A DNA stretch of 6,824 nucleotides. Source: Brevundimonas sp. (GTDB lineage: Bacteria > Pseudomonadota > Alphaproteobacteria > Caulobacterales > Caulobacteraceae). Shown here one piece after another: positions 6,045-6,824 of the stretch. Both the position numbers and the translations under genes were made by a program. Numbering within the stretch: position 1 is the first letter of the stretch; the number at the start of each line of letters is the position of its first letter. Below the pieces are notes generated by a model, which ran no database searches, was not told the origin of the DNA, and saw only the letters and a program-made list of their open reading frames with translations. Location: the NCBI GenBank assembly GCA_015234495.1, contig JADGMZ010000039.1:509-7332 (forward strand), read 5' to 3'.

Positions 6045-6824
6045 TCAGTACAAGGTCCGGAAGCGAAGCGTTCCGGACACACCCTTCAGGGCCCGCAGCG
6101 CGCCCGGTTCGTAGCCGCGGTCGACGTCGGTGATGACGTAGCCGGTGCGCTCGTCCGTCTTCAGGTGCTGGCCGAGGATGTTCAGGCCCGAGGCGGCCAG
6201 GGCGCGGTTCAGTTCGGCCAGCACGCCGGGCTGGTTGCGGTGGATGTGCAGGATGCGGTGCGCGCCCGAAACCTCGGCCAGCTGCACGTTGGGCAGGTTG
6301 ACGCAGAAGGTGGTGTCGCCGCGATTGAGGTAGCCCAGCAGCCGGTCGGCGGCGAACTCGGCGATGGCCTCCTGGGCCTCCTCGGTCGACCCGCCGATGT
6401 GAGGGGTCAGGATCACGTTCCTCAGCCCGCGGAGGGGGCTGTCGAATAGATCGGCGTTGGTCGCCGGCTCGTCGGGGAAGACGTCGATCGCGGCCCCGCC
6501 GATGCGGCCGGAGCCCAGCGCCTGGGCGAGGGCGCCGACATCGACCACATGGCCCCGCGACAGGTTCAGCAGCATGGCGCCCGGCTTCATCCGCGACAGC
6601 TCGGCCGCGCCGATCAGGGCCGTATTCTCGCTCCGGCCGTCGACGTGCAGGCTGACGACGTCGCTCTCGGCCAGCAGGACGTCCAGCGACGGCGCGCGGC
6701 GGGCGTTGCCCAGGGCCAGCCGTTCGGTCAGGTCGTGGAACACCACCCGCATGCCCAGCGCCTCGGCCAGAACCGACAGCTGCGAGCCGATCGCCCCGTA
6801 GCCGACGATGCCCAGGGTCTTGCC
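6045..6824 (-). CDS. serA: D-3-phosphoglycerate dehydrogenase, C-terminal 259 residues (partial, 5' end outside window)
   Basis: SerA oxidises 3-phosphoglycerate to 3-phosphohydroxypyruvate with NAD+, the first step of cytoplasmic serine synthesis. The visible part starts inside the nucleotide-binding domain with GKTLGIVGYGAIG, the Rossmann glycine motif. It continues through the catalytic residues of the D-2-hydroxyacid dehydrogenase family: Arg in NLSRGHVVD (visible residue 90), Glu in DVFPDEPA (119) and His in LTPHIGGST (142). A C-terminal ACT domain (about 188-259) closes the protein. The end GTLRFRTLY matches the E. coli SerA end GTIRARLLY, so this is the short E. coli-type form with one ACT domain. 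The residues that bind the inhibitor L-serine in E. coli (His344, Asn346, Asn364) have counterparts here at visible residues 195, 197 and 215. The frame is open to the right edge; roughly 150 N-terminal residues are missing. The autotransporter gene lies 89 bases downstream on the same strand. Confidence 0.95.
   Translation of the reverse strand, partial: GKTLGIVGYGAIGSQLSVLAEALGMRVVFHDLTERLALGNARRAPSLDVLLAESDVVSLHVDGRSENTALIGAAELSRMKPGAMLLNLSRGHVVDVGALAQALGSGRIGGAAIDVFPDEPATNADLFDSPLRGLRNVILTPHIGGSTEEAQEAIAEFAADRLLGYLNRGDTTFCVNLPNVQLAEVSGAHRILHIHRNQPGVLAELNRALAASGLNILGQHLKTDERTGYVITDVDRGYEPGALRALKGVSGTLRFRTLY

Noticed and set aside
4952..6082. Minus-strand 376-codon open frame in another frame of the autotransporter gene
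   Set aside because: Arg/Gln/Pro-rich frame-shifted translation of the passenger region with no start signal; typical shadow of GC-rich coding DNA.
4042..6114. A 690-codon open frame on the plus strand opposite the autotransporter
   Set aside because: Same mirror-frame effect. The minus strand encodes a complete signal peptide, GDSL domain and barrel with a good Shine-Dalgarno and terminator, while the plus frame shows no recognisable protein and runs through the terminator.

Overview
The window is GC-rich, densely coded chromosomal DNA. Its protein repertoire suggests an alphaproteobacterium, probably Caulobacterales (Brevundimonas- or Caulobacter-like). That placement is inferred from recalled protein resemblance and base composition, not from a search. 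Six protein genes are supported, two of them cut by the window edges. No rRNA, tRNA, CRISPR array, insertion sequence or prophage gene was seen.

Left part (1-855, + strand): the C-terminal half of isocitrate lyase (aceA, glyoxylate shunt), followed after 11 bases by a 69-residue protein of unknown function. The small gene's ribosome binding site overlaps the aceA stop codon, so the two genes look co-transcribed. The small gene ends 2 bases from the end of the convergent sensor kinase gene.

Middle part (858-3845, - strand): an M23-family cell-wall endopeptidase with an N-terminal hydrophobic export segment, then, 66 bases downstream, a large hybrid histidine kinase with a 7-helix MHYT sensor, PAS, HisKA, HATPase and receiver domains. 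The kinase most likely starts at a TTG codon. The two genes may form an operon behind a candidate promoter near 4018-4046.

The 268-base gap at 3846-4113 holds that candidate promoter, a leader of about 165 bases and a strong intrinsic terminator (4060-4092) for the next gene. The right part (4114-6824, - strand) contains a GDSL-type esterase autotransporter with signal peptide, complete catalytic Ser/Asp/His set and C-terminal beta-barrel. Upstream of it lies the C-terminal two thirds of D-3-phosphoglycerate dehydrogenase (serA) with an ACT domain of the serine-inhibited E. coli type.

Functionally the window mixes central metabolism (aceA, serA) with cell-envelope functions (M23 peptidase, outer-membrane esterase) and one membrane sensor kinase. 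I found no convincing new multi-gene system. The points most worth checking are the aceA-linked small protein, the variant MHYT sensor next to a wall hydrolase, and a 21-base-spaced direct repeat ahead of the kinase gene.
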